DNA from: Okapia johnstoni
Taxonomy: Eukaryota > Chordata > Mammalia > Artiodactyla > Giraffidae
NCBI GenBank assembly: GCA_024291935.2
Contig: CM044310.1
Coordinates: forward strand, 87,276,213 to 87,340,212
DNA length: 64,000 bases
Direction of reading: 5' to 3'
The notes under the pieces are model-generated. The model saw only the letters and a list, made by a program, of their open reading frames with translations, was not told the DNA's origin and did not search any database. Shown here piece by piece: positions 11,690 through 24,944 of the stretch (within the stretch, counting starts at the first letter, position 1; the number at the start of each line of letters is the position of its first letter). The position numbers and the translations under genes are program-made.

Positions 11690-11852
11690 ATTTAATTTTT
11701 TAAAACTTTTTATTTTACATTGAAGTACAGTCGATTAACAATGTGATAGCTTCAGGTGGAAAGCAAATACATATACATGTATCCATTCTCCCCCAAACTC
11801 CCCTCCCTTCCAGGCTGCCACATAATTTTGAGCAGAGTTCCCTGTGTGTACA
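11690..11852 (-). mobile_element. L1 LINE 3' fragment
   Basis: TTTTATTTTACATTGAAGTA and TCCCCCAAACTCCCCTCCC mark the reversed L1 3' UTR; a Bov-tA follows directly. Confidence 0.75.
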
Positions 11853-11978
11853 GTTGTTGTTGTTTGAAGTCACTAAGTCGTGTCCGACTCTTTGCAACCC
11901 CACGGACCGGAGCCCACAGGCTCCTTTGTCCATGGAATTTCCCAGGCAAGAATACTGGAGTGGGTTGCCATTTTTGTC
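11853..11978 (-). mobile_element. Bov-tA SINE, truncated
   Basis: Tail GTTGTTGTTGTTTGAAG at the left, then GTGTCCGACTCTTTGCAACC to GAGTGGGTTGCCATTTTT. Confidence 0.88.
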
Positions 11979-12742
11979 CTTGTTATGCCAAATGATTTTT
12001 AAAAGCCTTACGCCTGTGAATCTAGGTGCTTTGCACCTTGTTAAGGCCTTTGGAGAACTGATGATGTATCCTCCCTGAGAAGTGACTAAGGATTCTTGCC
12101 CCTTTCTGGGACTTCTTGGGCTCCAAACCCAGCCAGACTGAGGTTGAAGCAGTCTGTGCAATTCCCTGAGGCTCAGAGAGGATTCAGTATGCTCCTGCCT
12201 CCGGGTCTGGAGCGCCCCTGAGGTTCACATGAGGAACTTCCCTCCCCACTCGGTGACCTGGGCTCCATTCCTTCCCCACCAAACCCTGCTCCGGTCTCCA
12301 TCCAAGTCAAAGCATGACCTGAGCAGGTCCAGCGTTTGTCACAGCCTCTCTGAGGTCTCCATTGTCCCTTGGGCAACAGGAGCACAGTCCATATTGTGTC
12401 AGCCTGCTAACACGGTGTTTTCCTGCTCCAGGCAGCTCTGCCATGAGAAAGCTTTTTTTCCCTGACTTCAAATCGCGTTCCTTGGTGTTTCTTGAACTGC
12501 TCAGGTATTACTCATTCAGGGTCATATGTAACCAGTTTACTCCCTTTTCACTTTGGCCTTTGTCCCAGCTCATCTTCCCTCCTGGTCTTCACGCTTTCCT
12601 CTCAGCCAGTCCTGCCTGAGTAGGGAAAAGGTCTTTAATTTCTCTGAGTCGAGTTTCTTTACCTATAGAATTAACATAATCATTGCTATCCTGCAAGGTT
12701 TTGCAGGCATTCAAATAATACCAATAAAAAGCTGAGCACAGA
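11979..12742. other. Unassigned sequence
   Basis: Frames of up to 85 codons on both strands lack motifs. A few A-rich, MIR-like bases precede the SINE at 12743. No gene is supported. Confidence 0.4.
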
Positions 12743-13371
12743 GGCTTCCCTGGTGGTCCAGTGGTTAAGAATCCACCTTGGGGAGCAGTCTCTCAGCTAT
12801 CTGAGGTTGCTGCCTCCATTTTGCTCCAAATAAAAACTTAACTCTCAAATCTCAAGTTGGGCATCTTATTTAGTCGACAGTATCATGTAGCTCCACACCA
12901 GCCTGAATGATTCAAAATCTTTGAGGGAGGGATATTTTTAACCAGCACCCCCAGATAATTTTTTATAAATTCACATCTTCAGAAACACTGGTCTAGATTT
13001 TAAGTTTCTTGAGACAAGATCCATGTCATTTATTTTTGTTTCTTTCTAACGCCCAGCATGAGGAAGTGCTTGAGAAATGGGCTGTCTCAAAATGTGGCTT
13101 TAAAGCCCCTACTCTTCTGTCCTTGGCTATCTCCAGAGTAAACCTTACTGTCTTGTCTGTTCATAACCTTCTGTATCTTGGGATTTGTGATGGTTGGAGT
13201 AGAGGTAGCAATTTGAATGCCCCAGTAGCAAGAGTTCATTCAACATATTTCTCTAGAGTGAATATGGCCAGGCTTCCTGCCTTTGTAAGTCTGGATCTCT
13301 AGCCATCCTGTTACTCTGATGAGCTACCCAGTAACATTTTTTCTCTTTTTAAAGACTGATCTTTCTTTTTT

Positions 13372-13649
13372 AAAAAAAAGATTTTCTTTTTTATTTAGGT
13401 GCACTGGGTCTGAGTTGTGACACATGGGGTATTTAACTGTGGCATGTAGATAGAGTCCTGGAGTTGGTGATGGACAGGGAGGCCTGGCGTGCTGCAGTCC
13501 ATGGGGTCACGGAGGGTAGGACACAACTGAGCGACTGAACTGTACTGAACTGAACTGATGTAGGATATAGTTCCCTGACCAGGGACTGAACCCAGGCCCC
13601 CTGCATTGAAAGCATGAAGTCTTAGCCACTGGACCACTAGAGAAGTCTC
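13372..13649 (-). mobile_element. CHR-type SINE carrying a nested BovB tail
   Basis: Reversed CHR sequence ends CACTGGACCACTAGAGAAG. A BovB 3' tail (13456-13556, plus strand) sits inside it, flanked by near-identical ATGTAGATAGA and ATGTAGGATATA. Confidence 0.75.
13456..13556 (+). mobile_element. BovB LINE 3' tail
   Basis: GGAGTTGGTGATGGACAGG to GAACTGAACTG, the last 100 bp of BovB. Confidence 0.85.
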
Positions 13650-13655
13650 TGTTCT

Positions 13656-13842
13656 TGTTCAGTCACTCAGTCGTATCTGACTTTTTGCGACCCCATGGAC
13701 TGTAGCCTGCCAGGTTCCCCTGTCCATGGGATTTCCCAGGCAAGAAGACTGGAGTGGCTTGCCATTTCTTTTACATGAGTCTCTTGTGTCTCCTGTATTG
13801 GCGGGCAGATTCTTTACCACTGAGCCACTGGGGAAGTTCCTA
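13656..13842 (-). mobile_element. Bov-tA SINE
   Basis: TTCAGTCACTCAGTCGTATC through GAGCCACTGGGGAAG; inside the retroposed insert, so younger than it or carried with it. Confidence 0.88.
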
Positions 13843-14110
13843 CCTAGTAATGTAACAGGAGGGAAAGGGGAAGGGCACAACTTTTGAAAGAATGACATAG
13901 CCCAAGGACACAACCTAAACCAGTTAGAATCAAATGGGACCAAGATGGCAGACAAGACTAGACCAAAAAAAAGAAAAAAAAAAAAGAATCCACCTTGCAA
14001 TGCAGGGGATGTGGGTTCGATCCCTGTAAGGGAACTAAGATCCCACATGCTGCAGAGCAACTAAGCCAGTGTGCCACAACTAGCGAGTTCTGGTGCCACA
14101 ATTAAGATCT

Positions 14111-14604
14111 AATGCAGCCAACAACAACAAAAAAAGAGCTGAGCCCAGATATTTGGTTCAAGATGGAAGGCTGAGTACATGCATTTACCTCTCCTTCCTC
14201 CTGAAGATCCCTGGAAAGAAAAACTCAGAAGACAGCAGGGACTTGGTGTCGGGGAGGATGACTTGGATTAATGAATCAGATTTTAACAGTTTTCTGGAAT
14301 ATCAAAAGGGGTCAAATCACATTTATGTATGGATGGAAGGAGAGAAAGCCACAGCTCAGATCAAGAAGTAGAGGCGTCCACGGGGTGGGGTGGCTATTTT
14401 ATTCTGTTTCAGTTGGGAAGTCAAACTGGGAGAGGGGAAGAACAGGGAGGCACAGCAACCAGGATGGTGACTGAAGGGGGATGAAGCTGGAGAGCTGCGA
14501 CATGGCCTCCTTCACTTCTACTTGTTTGGATCTGCCATGTTGCCCCAGGCTGAGACTGAGATATTCTCCAAAGAAATGGAGTAACCAGTCTAGGAAGGGC
14601 CAAA
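14111..14604. other. Unassigned; possible L1 5' remnant
   Basis: GGTTCAAGATGGAAGGCTGA resembles an L1 5' region, but the match is short. Nothing else is recognised. Confidence 0.3.
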
Positions 14605-14845
14605 CTCACCAGCAACAAATGAGAGTTCCTGTTGCCCCACATCCTCGCCAGCATTTGATGTTGTCCATCTTCTGGACTTTGTCCATCCTCATAGGTGTAT
14701 AATGATATCTCATTGTTGTTTTACATTTCCCTGAAGACATATGATGTGGAGCATCTTTTCATATGCTTCTGTGGCATCTGTATAGATCTTCTTTGGCGAG
14801 GTGTCTGTTAAGGTCTTCGATTCACTTTTTGTCATTTTGAGGACA
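14605..14845 (-). mobile_element. L1 LINE fragment
   Basis: TTGCCCCACATCCTCGCCAG and CATAGGTGTATAATGATATC are the reversed L1 ORF2 blocks. Confidence 0.75.
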
Positions 14846-15639
14846 TAGGACAAGAGGTGGAGGAGTATTTTCTTAGGGACCCACGTTAGACACAGGAGCT
14901 GGTGTTTAGGGTTAATTGATCAGATTGTGCCAAACAAGTACTCAATCATGAGTGGCCACGGCCCCCATGTATTCTTCAATAAATTTGTGTTTTGAGTGTT
15001 TGGATATGTAGGCTCTTTAAAGCACAAGGTCCAGGGCGGGGATCTTTTATTCCTGGGTGTGGGGTGGGATTACCTGCAGCCTTCTCTCTGCCACATCCAT
15101 CTACCATAGGCACGAGCATGAACTCTAAGCCCAGCAGCCCCAAATTCAGGTCCCAGTTGTGCTGCATATGAGCCTTGTGACTCTGAGCAACCCATTGAGT
15201 CTCCTGAACCTTGGCAGCCTCATCTGGGCCAAAGGAAAGATGGAGGGTTAGTCTGTAAGTTCATCCCTTTTCTTCTACCCCTGGCTCTGTTCCATTCTGC
15301 AGACATCAAAACCCTAGTGCCAGTCCCTATCCACACATCCCCCTTCCTTGAATTCCCCCATTCCTCGGGCCAAGGAGCACACAGATTGCTGGCATGGTCC
15401 ACCCTCAGGCAGGACCGACCTGGGGAAGAGGCCCACACAGGCCCTGAAGTTGGTCCCAGCTACTCTCAAAGCCTAGTCTTGTTGGGGGAAGTAGGAGAGG
15501 GACGGATAGGAGACATCTGGGTGAATGTGTCTTCATGGACTCTCAGTCTCCTTACCTGTAGGGAGGAGAGCCGGAGACTGACCCTCTAAGGCAGGGGGTC
15601 CGTAACAGGGCCCTGACTGTCCAGCTCTGAAGTGGTCCT
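14846..15639. other. Unassigned sequence upstream of a MIR
   Basis: Frames of up to 90 codons on both strands, without motif or splice context. No gene is supported. Confidence 0.4.
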
Positions 15640-15765
15640 GATGGTGCAGGGTCCATGAGATGATGTTTATAAACTGCTTAGCCCGGTGCTTGGTACTTGT
15701 TAAGTGTTCAGCACTCTGTGCTCAATAAATGTTAGTTGTTGGTACTATTATTAGTATTAAAATGA
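15640..15765 (+). mobile_element. MIR SINE 3' part
   Basis: CTTAGCCCGGTGCTTGGTAC and GCTCAATAAATGTTAGTTGT match the MIR 3' end. Confidence 0.75.
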
Positions 15766-16054
15766 GACTCTGAGGGCTGATTCTCCCCTCAAGAATGTGG
15801 TAGGAATAAATGAGATTGTTCAAATGACGCATTTGAATGAGATGAGATGGCATCCCTAGGTGCACTGAGGCTGAGTGGCCAGCCTGCTTGTTGGAGACAC
15901 AGGGGACTTCTCTGCCCCCTGGAAGGTATGGTTACCAGGATCGTGTCCTTCCCGAGGGGCCCCAGAGCTCTGCCATCACTGAGAGTGACTTGCCAGAGAC
16001 CTTCTCAGAGACTCATAAACAGAAGCCTAAGAAAGGCTGTAGCCCTGTGAATCC

Positions 16055-16215
16055 CCGTTTAGGGAGCACCTACTGTGTGCATTGATCCTATGCTGTGGGT
16101 TCTCCCTGTGAGGGAGGGACACTTTGCAGATGTGGAAACTGAGCCTCAGGAGGTAAGTGACTTGTTCAAGGTCACACAGCCTGGAGGGGAGTGGGGGGCG
16201 GGGGTGGAGTGTCTG
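16055..16215 (-). mobile_element. MIR SINE
   Basis: TTTGCAGATGTGGAAACTGA and CAAGGTCACACAGCCTG are the reversed MIR core. Confidence 0.8.
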
Positions 16216-16669
16216 ACGCCTAAGTTCTTTCCATTGCATTGTGATGCTGCATCTAAAGCTCAATTCATGGGTGGAGGAGGAGCCTTCCCAGGCAGGCCCC
16301 AGATCATTTCCAAATAGAGAGGATGACAGCGTGGCTTATGGAAACACCCAGCGCCAGGAAGCACACAGTAAGTCCTGCTCCTTGTTTGCTGGCTGAGCCC
16401 AGCCCCACGGGACACCCTTGGAGAAGGCTTCATTCTTTCCTGCTCCTGCTTTTGGGTCACCTTGACCTAGGCCAGTGGTGGAGATGGGTGCTCTGGTCTG
16501 AGGCCCTTGGCAGCATGGATGAACACCCTCCCCAACCGTGAGTTTACCTTCTGCTCTGTTGAGGACGGTGCGATGGGTGAGTGTGAACTCATCCCACTTC
16601 CTTCCCAGGGCCGACATTGGGGACTTCAGCCTGGAAGCTGTTTTTTGTACCTCCACTTGCTCTCAGGAC
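16216..16669. other. Unassigned sequence
   Basis: Overlapping short frames on both strands (up to 106 codons) with no shared motif. No gene is supported. Confidence 0.4.
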
Positions 16670-16870
16670 ATGGCTTTGGGGTCTGTCAGACCTGGGTTCA
16701 AATCTCAGTTTTACAAAACTAGCCAGGGGGTCTCGGGCAAGTCATTTAACCTCTGTATTTCTTGGTTTCCTCACTTGTAAAATGGGGTTGATAACAGTAC
16801 TGACCTCGTGGAGTCATGTTGTGTCGATTAAATGAAGTAATGCACAGGTGGTACTGGACTCAGTATTTTA
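16670..16870 (+). mobile_element. MIR SINE
   Basis: CAGACCTGGGTTCAAATCTC, TCATTTAACCTCTGTATTTC and TTGTAAAATGGGGTTGATAA follow MIR order. Confidence 0.85.
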
Positions 16871-16924
16871 ATCTAGTATTAGATTGCCTTCTTTTAAGTA
16901 ACATCACATGGACCATAGATTCTT

Positions 16925-17197
16925 TTTTAAAAATTTTTTTTAAAGTGTAAAGTTGCTTTACAATGAAGTGTTAAACGTCTCTGCTGTCCAACAAAGTGAA
17001 GCAGCTATTTGTATACATATATCCCCTCCCTCTTGGACCTCCTCCCACCCCACTCCATCCTACCTCTCTAGGTCATCACAAAGCACTGAGCTGAGCTCCC
17101 TGTGCTATACAGCAGCTTCCCACTAGCTATTTATTTTACACATGGTAATATATACATGTCCATCCCAATCTCCTAATTCATCCCACCCCACCCCTGT
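16925..17197 (-). mobile_element. L1 LINE 3' fragment with perfect 18-bp target-site duplication
   Basis: T-rich left end (reversed poly(A)), then TATACATATATCCCCTCCC and TGTGCTATACAGCAGC. CATGGACCATAGATTCTT flanks it at 16907-16924 and 17198-17215. Confidence 0.9.
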
Positions 17198-17538
17198 CAT
17201 GGACCATAGATTCTTAATCAGGTTCTCCTGGGGGTCCAGAGATGGCTTTGGGGGGCTGTGAATCCCCTAATATCATAAGTAAGATTGTCTGAGGTCGTAC
17301 CCAGATATGAGTATTTTTAGGGAGAATAAGGTTCATTGCTGTTGGTGAATTTTTATGGATGTTTTTGATCCCTGCTCTAAGGGGTCCCAGGCATGGTGCT
17401 AGACTCAGTGGGTCAGAAAAAGAAGTAGTCACAAGTCTTGGCTGTCTTGGGCAGTGCCATCATGGTGGAGGTGTGTGTGGCGTTTTTGCTTTGTCTCCCA
17501 TATTTTCTATAATCCTCTTGTTTCATCCAGTTTTTCTT

Positions 17539-17811
17539 TCGGAGAAGGCAATGGCATGCCACTCCAGTACTCTTGCCTGGAAAATCCCATGGACGGTGGA
17601 GCCTGGTAGGCTGCAGTCTATGGGGTCGCTAAGAGTCGGACACGACTGAGCAACTTCACTTTCACTTTTCACTTTCATGCATTGGAGAAGGAAATGGCAA
17701 CCCACTCCAGTGTTCTTGCCTGGAGAATCCCAGGGACGGAGGAGCCTAGTGGGCTGCCGTCTGTGGGGTCGCACAGAGTCGGACATGACTGAAGTGACTT
17801 AGCAGCAGCAG
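17539..17811 (+). mobile_element. Bov-A2 SINE
   Basis: Two Bov-A units and an AGCAGCAGCAG tail, flanked on both sides by AGTTTTTCTTT. Confidence 0.92.
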
Positions 17812-18004
17812 CAGTTTTTCTTTTGTCACCTTATTTTTTGGTTGTTTAAACTTTTAATTTTTTCATCTACCTGTTTTTCTTTCTTGAATGGAAAGAAGCA
17901 CTTGGGAGAGAGTTTATAAGAGAAAACACTTGTCAAGTTTCCCAGGGGGTGAGGGTGGGGGTGTGTTAAAAAAAAAAACATCAAAGATTCCTCCACACAC
18001 CCAC

Positions 18005-18115
18005 CCTGTGGAGGGCCATTGTAGGGATTAAATGAGCACGTGTGTGCAGTGCTCAGCACAGGGGCTGGTGCATTTAAGTGTACAAAGTGTCAGGACTCAT
18101 TATTATTAGAATTAA
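18005..18115 (+). mobile_element. MIR SINE 3' part
   Basis: GTAGGGATTAAATGAGCACG, CAGTGCTCAGCACAGGG and TCATTATTATTAGAATT. Confidence 0.65.
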
Positions 18116-18958
18116 TTGGATTGTGCTAGTGGAGTGAAAGCTCTGATACGTGTGTCAGCAATCTGGGAAGGGGGTGGGAGAGATATAGCCTCAGTGTCTC
18201 TTCACATTGACCTCTGTGAAATGAAAGAACATCACACAACGTTAATGTCCATATCTGCCCAGTCACCCTGTGCTAAATGTGGACCCAGACAGCTGAACTA
18301 CTGATGCCTTCATTGCTTTGGTCATGGGGATCTATCATCTTTAGCTCTGAACAGATTTCTTACCTGTTCACTGCTGGTTCAATACTAAAGTCCCTTAAAT
18401 AGCTCTGTTCGCACAAAGCATTTGGGGCCAACACTATTCCACTATTCCAAGAGAGGCTGGCTAAGATTGGGTTTCCCTCAAAGTGGACCCTGTACAAGTA
18501 GTTTCTTCAGGTGGGGATCCCAGGAGGGCCTGGCAGGAGAATGGAGAAATGAGGCAGAGAAGGAAGAAAGCCAATGAGGAGGATGTTAATGAGCAGGTTA
18601 CCTCCATGGGCTTCTGAAGTTCAGTGCTGCTAGGACTTCTGCTGGGGGCCAGTATTGAACATGACTCAGATTTGTCCCACTGTAATTGTAAAGAAGCTGG
18701 AGGCATTAATCCATTACCTCCTGTTTGTGATTGGTGGAGGGCTGTTACCAGGGATGGCCCACCCTGTGCATGCATCACGCAAGCTCATGCTGCAGGAGGA
18801 AACCCTCAGGCAGTGTGGCAGGATCTCAGGGTTAGCAGCCATCTGTTGAATGGGTCCAGGCTGGTGACTGCCATATCTGCATGGGGCTAGCCCTTCGTGT
18901 TCCTCCTGGGTTGGGGTAAAACATTGCTCTGAGCCAACAGACAACCACAAGTGAAAAC
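18116..18958. other. Unassigned sequence downstream of MT4
   Basis: Bases 18455-18850 have an old-repeat look (TTTCTTCAGGTGGGGATCCC, GAGGCAGAGAAGGAAGAAAG), perhaps a diverged LTR, but no family is assigned. No exon is seen. Confidence 0.35.
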
Positions 18959-18964
18959 TTTATT
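18959..18964 (-). terminator. MT4: MT4 poly(A) signal AATAAA
   Basis: TTTATT on the plus strand, about 150 bp beyond the MT4 stop on the gene strand, gives a 3' UTR of roughly 170 nt. Confidence 0.8.
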
Positions 18965-19111
18965 GCTCCAAACACTTTCTGTGAATGTCACCAACACCCG
19001 ACGTGGGAAAATATATAAAAAGCACAACCTATTGTACAATCATTACAACTCCTCGGCTAATGCACTGTACACATGCTTCCCGGGCCTCATCACCAGCACG
19101 ACGGATGCATT

Positions 19112-21173
<2,062 letters not shown>

Positions 21174-21250
21174 GGTCCAAGCGGCTGAGAGGCTCCGGCG
21201 TGGTCACGGCTGGGGAAGGGAGGCTGATGAGCAGTCGCCAGAGGCTCATT

Positions 21251-21257
21251 ATTTATA
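21251..21257 (-). promoter_or_regulatory. MT4: MT4 TATA box
   Basis: TATAAAT on the minus strand lies about 80 bp upstream of the MT4 ATG, the same spacing as in MT3. The start site would be near 21225. Confidence 0.8.
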
Positions 21258-21311
21258 GCCATGTGGGTGTAGACCTGGGCTCACCCCACCTCTCCCTGGG
21301 GCCAGACGCCC

Positions 21312-21397
21312 TGCACACGGCCCAGCCATGGGCTGGGGGTTGGCAGAGGAGAAGGTGAGCTGTACAGTCATTTAGGCAGCTTTTCACAAGGAGTGCA
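21312..21397 (-). promoter_or_regulatory. MT4: MT4 upstream MRE cores (two)
   Basis: TGCACAC on the plus strand at 21312-21318 and TGCACTC on the minus strand at 21391-21397 match TGCRCNC, 55 and 134 bp upstream of the TATA box. This is fewer than at MT3, and single 7-mers can occur by chance. Confidence 0.45.
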
Positions 21398-21527
21398 GGT
21401 GGCTGTACCTGCCCACCTGCCAGGGTGTCAGGGAGCCAGACTCAGGCTCAAATGGCAGTCCCATTTGGAGCTACCTATGTCTCTTCTCCAAGTCCTTCAC
21501 GTGCTATTGATATTTCTCTCTTAAAAT

Positions 21528-21793
21528 TTTAGTTATTTTTACTTTTGGCTGTGCTGGGTCTTCATTGCTGTGTGAACTTTCTCTAGTTGCAGAGAGCAAG
21601 GGCTACTCTCCAGTTGTGGTGCAGGGGCTCCTCATTGCAGTGGGTTCTCTTGTTGGCAGAGCACAGGCTCAATGGCTGTAGAACTCGGGCTTATTTGCCC
21701 CATGGCATGTGGAATCTTCCTGGATCTGGGATCGAACCCATGTCCTCTGCATTGGCAGGCAGATTCTATACCATGGGACCACTGGAGAAGTCC
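21528..21793 (-). mobile_element. CHR-1 type SINE upstream of MT4
   Basis: CTTTTGGCTGTGCTGGGTCT to GGGACCACTGGAGAAGTCC. Confidence 0.88.
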
Positions 21794-23696
21794 ATTAATT
21801 ACCTGCTGTTTCTGTTCCCTCTTTCACAGGGGCTGTTCCTACCCTGGCCCAGGTCTCATTCTCTGCCCCCTGGTTGACTGTGAAAGCCCTTACCATGGGA
21901 AGGTGGGGGCCTCTACCTGGACCCCGGCTTTAGAAAGTCCCACTCAAGACCTCTCCTGGCCATGCCCCAAGAGCCTATAACCTCTCTTTCTAGACCGCAC
22001 CCGGATCGCCCTGGATTCTGGAATTTTCTATCATCCCAAGCCTGCTTCCTTCTAAGGATTAGCTCAGTTCTCCTGCCCAGACTTCCACAGGCAGATTTGA
22101 AGCCAGTGTGTGTCCCTGAAGCCTGAGGGACGGCCAAGGGTGGCTGTTTGCTGGGGGTACAGGCAGAGTTTGAATGTGTGGGCTGGGTGCCCGCAGGGGT
22201 GTGGAGGGAAGGAGCTGGGGTGGGGAGAGAAGGGAGGTGGCCCGCAGATTGGGGGTGGGGGCCACAGGGCAGATCTTCTGGCACCCCTGTCTTCTAGGTT
22301 GCAATGAAGCTCTTTGTTAAGGTTGGGGAATAGAATGTATTTTATGTATTTGATGTATGCCTTTCAAATGTTTTCACCTGGCAGTGTGTGAACCCCCACT
22401 TATATTCTTGTGCTGCCCCGCTAAACATTAGAAGGGGCCCAGGACAAGCCTCCTCTGGTCTTGCCCCCTCCTCCTCATCCTGAAAGGCCAAAAAGCTATC
22501 CTGGCTACAACCAGTGAAGGTAGTTTCTCCTACTTGTAGGTTAGTGGGGTCTCCATTCCTCATCCACAAGGATCACCGGGGCCACAGACTGACCCATGGA
22601 GCCATGTTTGAGCTGAGAGCTAGTGAGCAGCCCCATGGTCATCAGGGCACTGGGGAGGGGTAGGTAGGGGCCACATTGCAGTGATCCCCAGATGGCCCCT
22701 GCCAAAAAGGAGTTCACAGCCCCTAGCAGGGAATCCAGGCCCATTCATTCATTCAACACCTTCCAAGGGCCAACACTGTCTGGACACTGTGGAGCCAGGG
22801 GGTGAGTAAAAACAGAGCTAATGGTGCAGAAGGTCATGAGGGCATCTCATCCCAGGAAATCCATGACCGGGCAGGGCTGCTCTTAGAGCCCAGAGGTTGG
22901 ATCTGTCTTCTCATGCCTGCATTTCCTGCTCAGTCCCCGCCCATCTCTTTGCAGGTCCAGCTTCTCCCCCTGCCCCCCACTCTTGGGTGTCCCCTGTAGC
23001 AGATACAAATGCCTTAGAGGGTCTGGTCCAACTAAGTGAACCCAGAAAAAGGAAAGGATTTTGCCTTCCCCCTATCTAAGCCACATCTCTCTGCTTACTC
23101 TTTGAGCCGGGAGTTGCTTCTTCCTTGGATGACTGACACTGCAGTGTTGCTTCAGGCCCCACCTAAATGATAGTATCAAAATCCAATCACCAAGCATGAT
23201 GCTGTTTCCCAGTTTCTGGGCTGTGTGGATAGAAACAAGCATGTGTATCATCGGGCAGGAGAGTCCCTGCTGACTGCACCTAGGCTGTCGAGTTCCTGTT
23301 ACATGGAGTCCCCTAGGCCCTGGGGACACACATCCAGGAGCCCCTCTGCCCTTTGGACCATCTTCTGGGTCTCAGCTCCTGATCTCTGCAGGGCAGCAGG
23401 AAAGCAAGAACACACACCACCCCTGGAACATGGCATGACTGGCGGGCATAACTTAAATCCGCACTTAGAAAGTAGATACAACTAGCTCTCCGTTCCCACG
23501 GTGGCGGAACCTGAGGCTGCTGAAGGCAGACTGTAACTCGCCATCTTCCATGGATCCCCAGGACTTCACCATCCGTGGATTTGGTACCCAATGGGATACT
23601 GAGGGATGCCTGTATTTCTTCAGAGGTGTGATCTTTAGCCTTCTCAGGGGGCTCCAAGGGTCCTTTGAAAGTCTGATGAAAGTTCTAGCCAGAGCA
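21794..23696. other. Unassigned sequence, 1.9 kb
   Basis: GC-moderate unique sequence with frames of up to 123 codons on both strands, none with motifs. A short L2/MIR-like patch (ATTCATTCATTCAACACC) is near 22743. No gene is supported. Confidence 0.45.
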
Positions 23697-23919
23697 TGCA
23701 TGTGTGCTCAGTCACTTCAGACATGTCCCAGTCTTTGCAACCCTATGGAACATAGCCCACCAGGTTCCTCTGTCCATGGGATTCTCCAGGCAAGAATACT
23801 GGAGTGGCTAGCCATGCCCTCCTCCAGGGGATCTTACCAACTCAGGGATCGAACCTGCATCTCACATCTCCTGCATTGGCATGTGGGTTCTTTACCACTA
23901 GTGCCACCTGGAAAGTCCC
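23697..23919 (-). mobile_element. Bov-tA SINE
   Basis: TGCATGTGTGCTCAGTCAC to GTGCCACCTGGAAAGTCCC. Confidence 0.88.
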
Positions 23920-24289
23920 CTAATCAGCACAAATTTCACAGATCAGCACAAATTTCAGCCCCCTAAAAATGCACAAATACATTTTCCCTTGCAAGTTCGA
24001 AGGATCTGTGGATCTCCTGAATCCCACTGCAGGGTCTCCTCCCTCTCCCCCCAGGGATCCTGAGGTAAGAACTCCTCGGTAAAGAAGCAGGCCTGCCCTA
24101 GCAGCCCTTCTGTGGCCACCACTGAGCCCTAAGTATCTCCTCCTCCACTGCTGGCCTTTCCATGTGGATGGGCAAGTTGTTTTCTCAGAACAAGGTGATG
24201 GATTTTTCCACAGGAGAAGCTAACGAGCCACCTGCTAGCCTAAAGTGACCAGGTCATCGCCTTCTCCCGCTTCCACGAGCGTCAAAGCT
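23920..24289. other. Unassigned sequence between two Bov-tA copies
   Basis: Begins with a short imperfect duplication of AATCAGCACAAATTTCA (about 23922-23960). No gene or named repeat is seen. Confidence 0.4.
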
Positions 24290-24506
24290 GTGTGTGCTCA
24301 GACGCGCAGTCCTGTCTGGCTCTGTGCGACTCCATGGACCGTAGCCTGCCAGGCTCTTCCATCCGTGGGATTCTCCAGGCAAGAGTACTGGAGTGGGTTG
24401 CCACTTCCTCCTCCAGGAGATCTTCACCGCCCAGGGATTTGACTCTCTTACATCTCCTGCATTGGCAAGTGGGTTCTTTACCACTAACACCACTTGGGAA
24501 GTCCTA
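24290..24506 (-). mobile_element. Bov-tA SINE
   Basis: TGTGTGCTCAGACGCGCAGT to ACACCACTTGGGAAGTCC; same orientation as the copy 370 bp to the left. Confidence 0.88.
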
Positions 24507-24759
24507 GCTAGACACTTGCTGTCCTGCACCCAGCAGTTTCTGCCAGAAGTTCTGGGACTCATGGACTGGGAATGGAGGGTGAGCCTCGGTATTGAGGGCT
24601 GACAAAGGTGCTATGCTGTCACTGCACACCCCTCTCGGGTCACCACGCTTTCCCATACAGGGCCCCTCTGGACATGGGCGTCCCCCCAGGGGCAGCCTGG
24701 AGCTACCTACAGGTTTTATTACATTGGTTTATAAACGGACCTCTCTGGAGACCACAGGC

Positions 24760-24875
24760 TTCTTACGAACAGAGGCTGTGCTTATGCATCTCGGCATCCG
24801 TGTGGCCAGGCACACTGAATGCTGCCCATGCTGTGGGTGTTCAATGAATATTTATGAGCTGATGATGAGTAAATG
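24760..24875 (+). mobile_element. L2 LINE 3' end
   Basis: GAGGCTGTGCTTATGCATCT and GTTCAATGAATATTTATGAG fit the L2 end. Confidence 0.55.
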
Positions 24876-24944
24876 ACTCAATTCATAGAGTTACATGTGG
24901 GCTGTCTTCTCTGGCTCTTATCAAATAGACTTAAAGGGCCTCGT

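Larger units (their letters stand above)
12781..13983 (+). mobile_element. Retroposed LTR-initiated transcript copy with poly(A) tail
   Basis: The insert starts GGGAGCAGTCTCTCAGC, passes AATAAAAACTTAACTC and ends its R-U5-like part at TAGTCGACA (12879). It continues through MER5-like (about 12895-12997) and L2-like (about 12999-13070) sequence, later SINEs, and a U3-like start TGTAACAGGAGGG (13851-13964). It ends in a 21-nt A-rich tail (13965-13985). A perfect 14-bp duplication flanks it, and the target reads TT|AAGA, like an L1 endonuclease site. The interpretation as an L1-mobilised LTR transcript is inference. Confidence 0.6.
12743..14110 (+). mobile_element. CHR-type SINE split by a 1.2-kb retroposed insert
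   Basis: The SINE reads GGCTTCCCTGGTGGTCCAGT up to 12780 and resumes at 13984 (CAATGCAGGGGATGTGGG at 13998). The duplicated bases at the junctions are AAGAATCCACCTTG. Confidence 0.85.
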
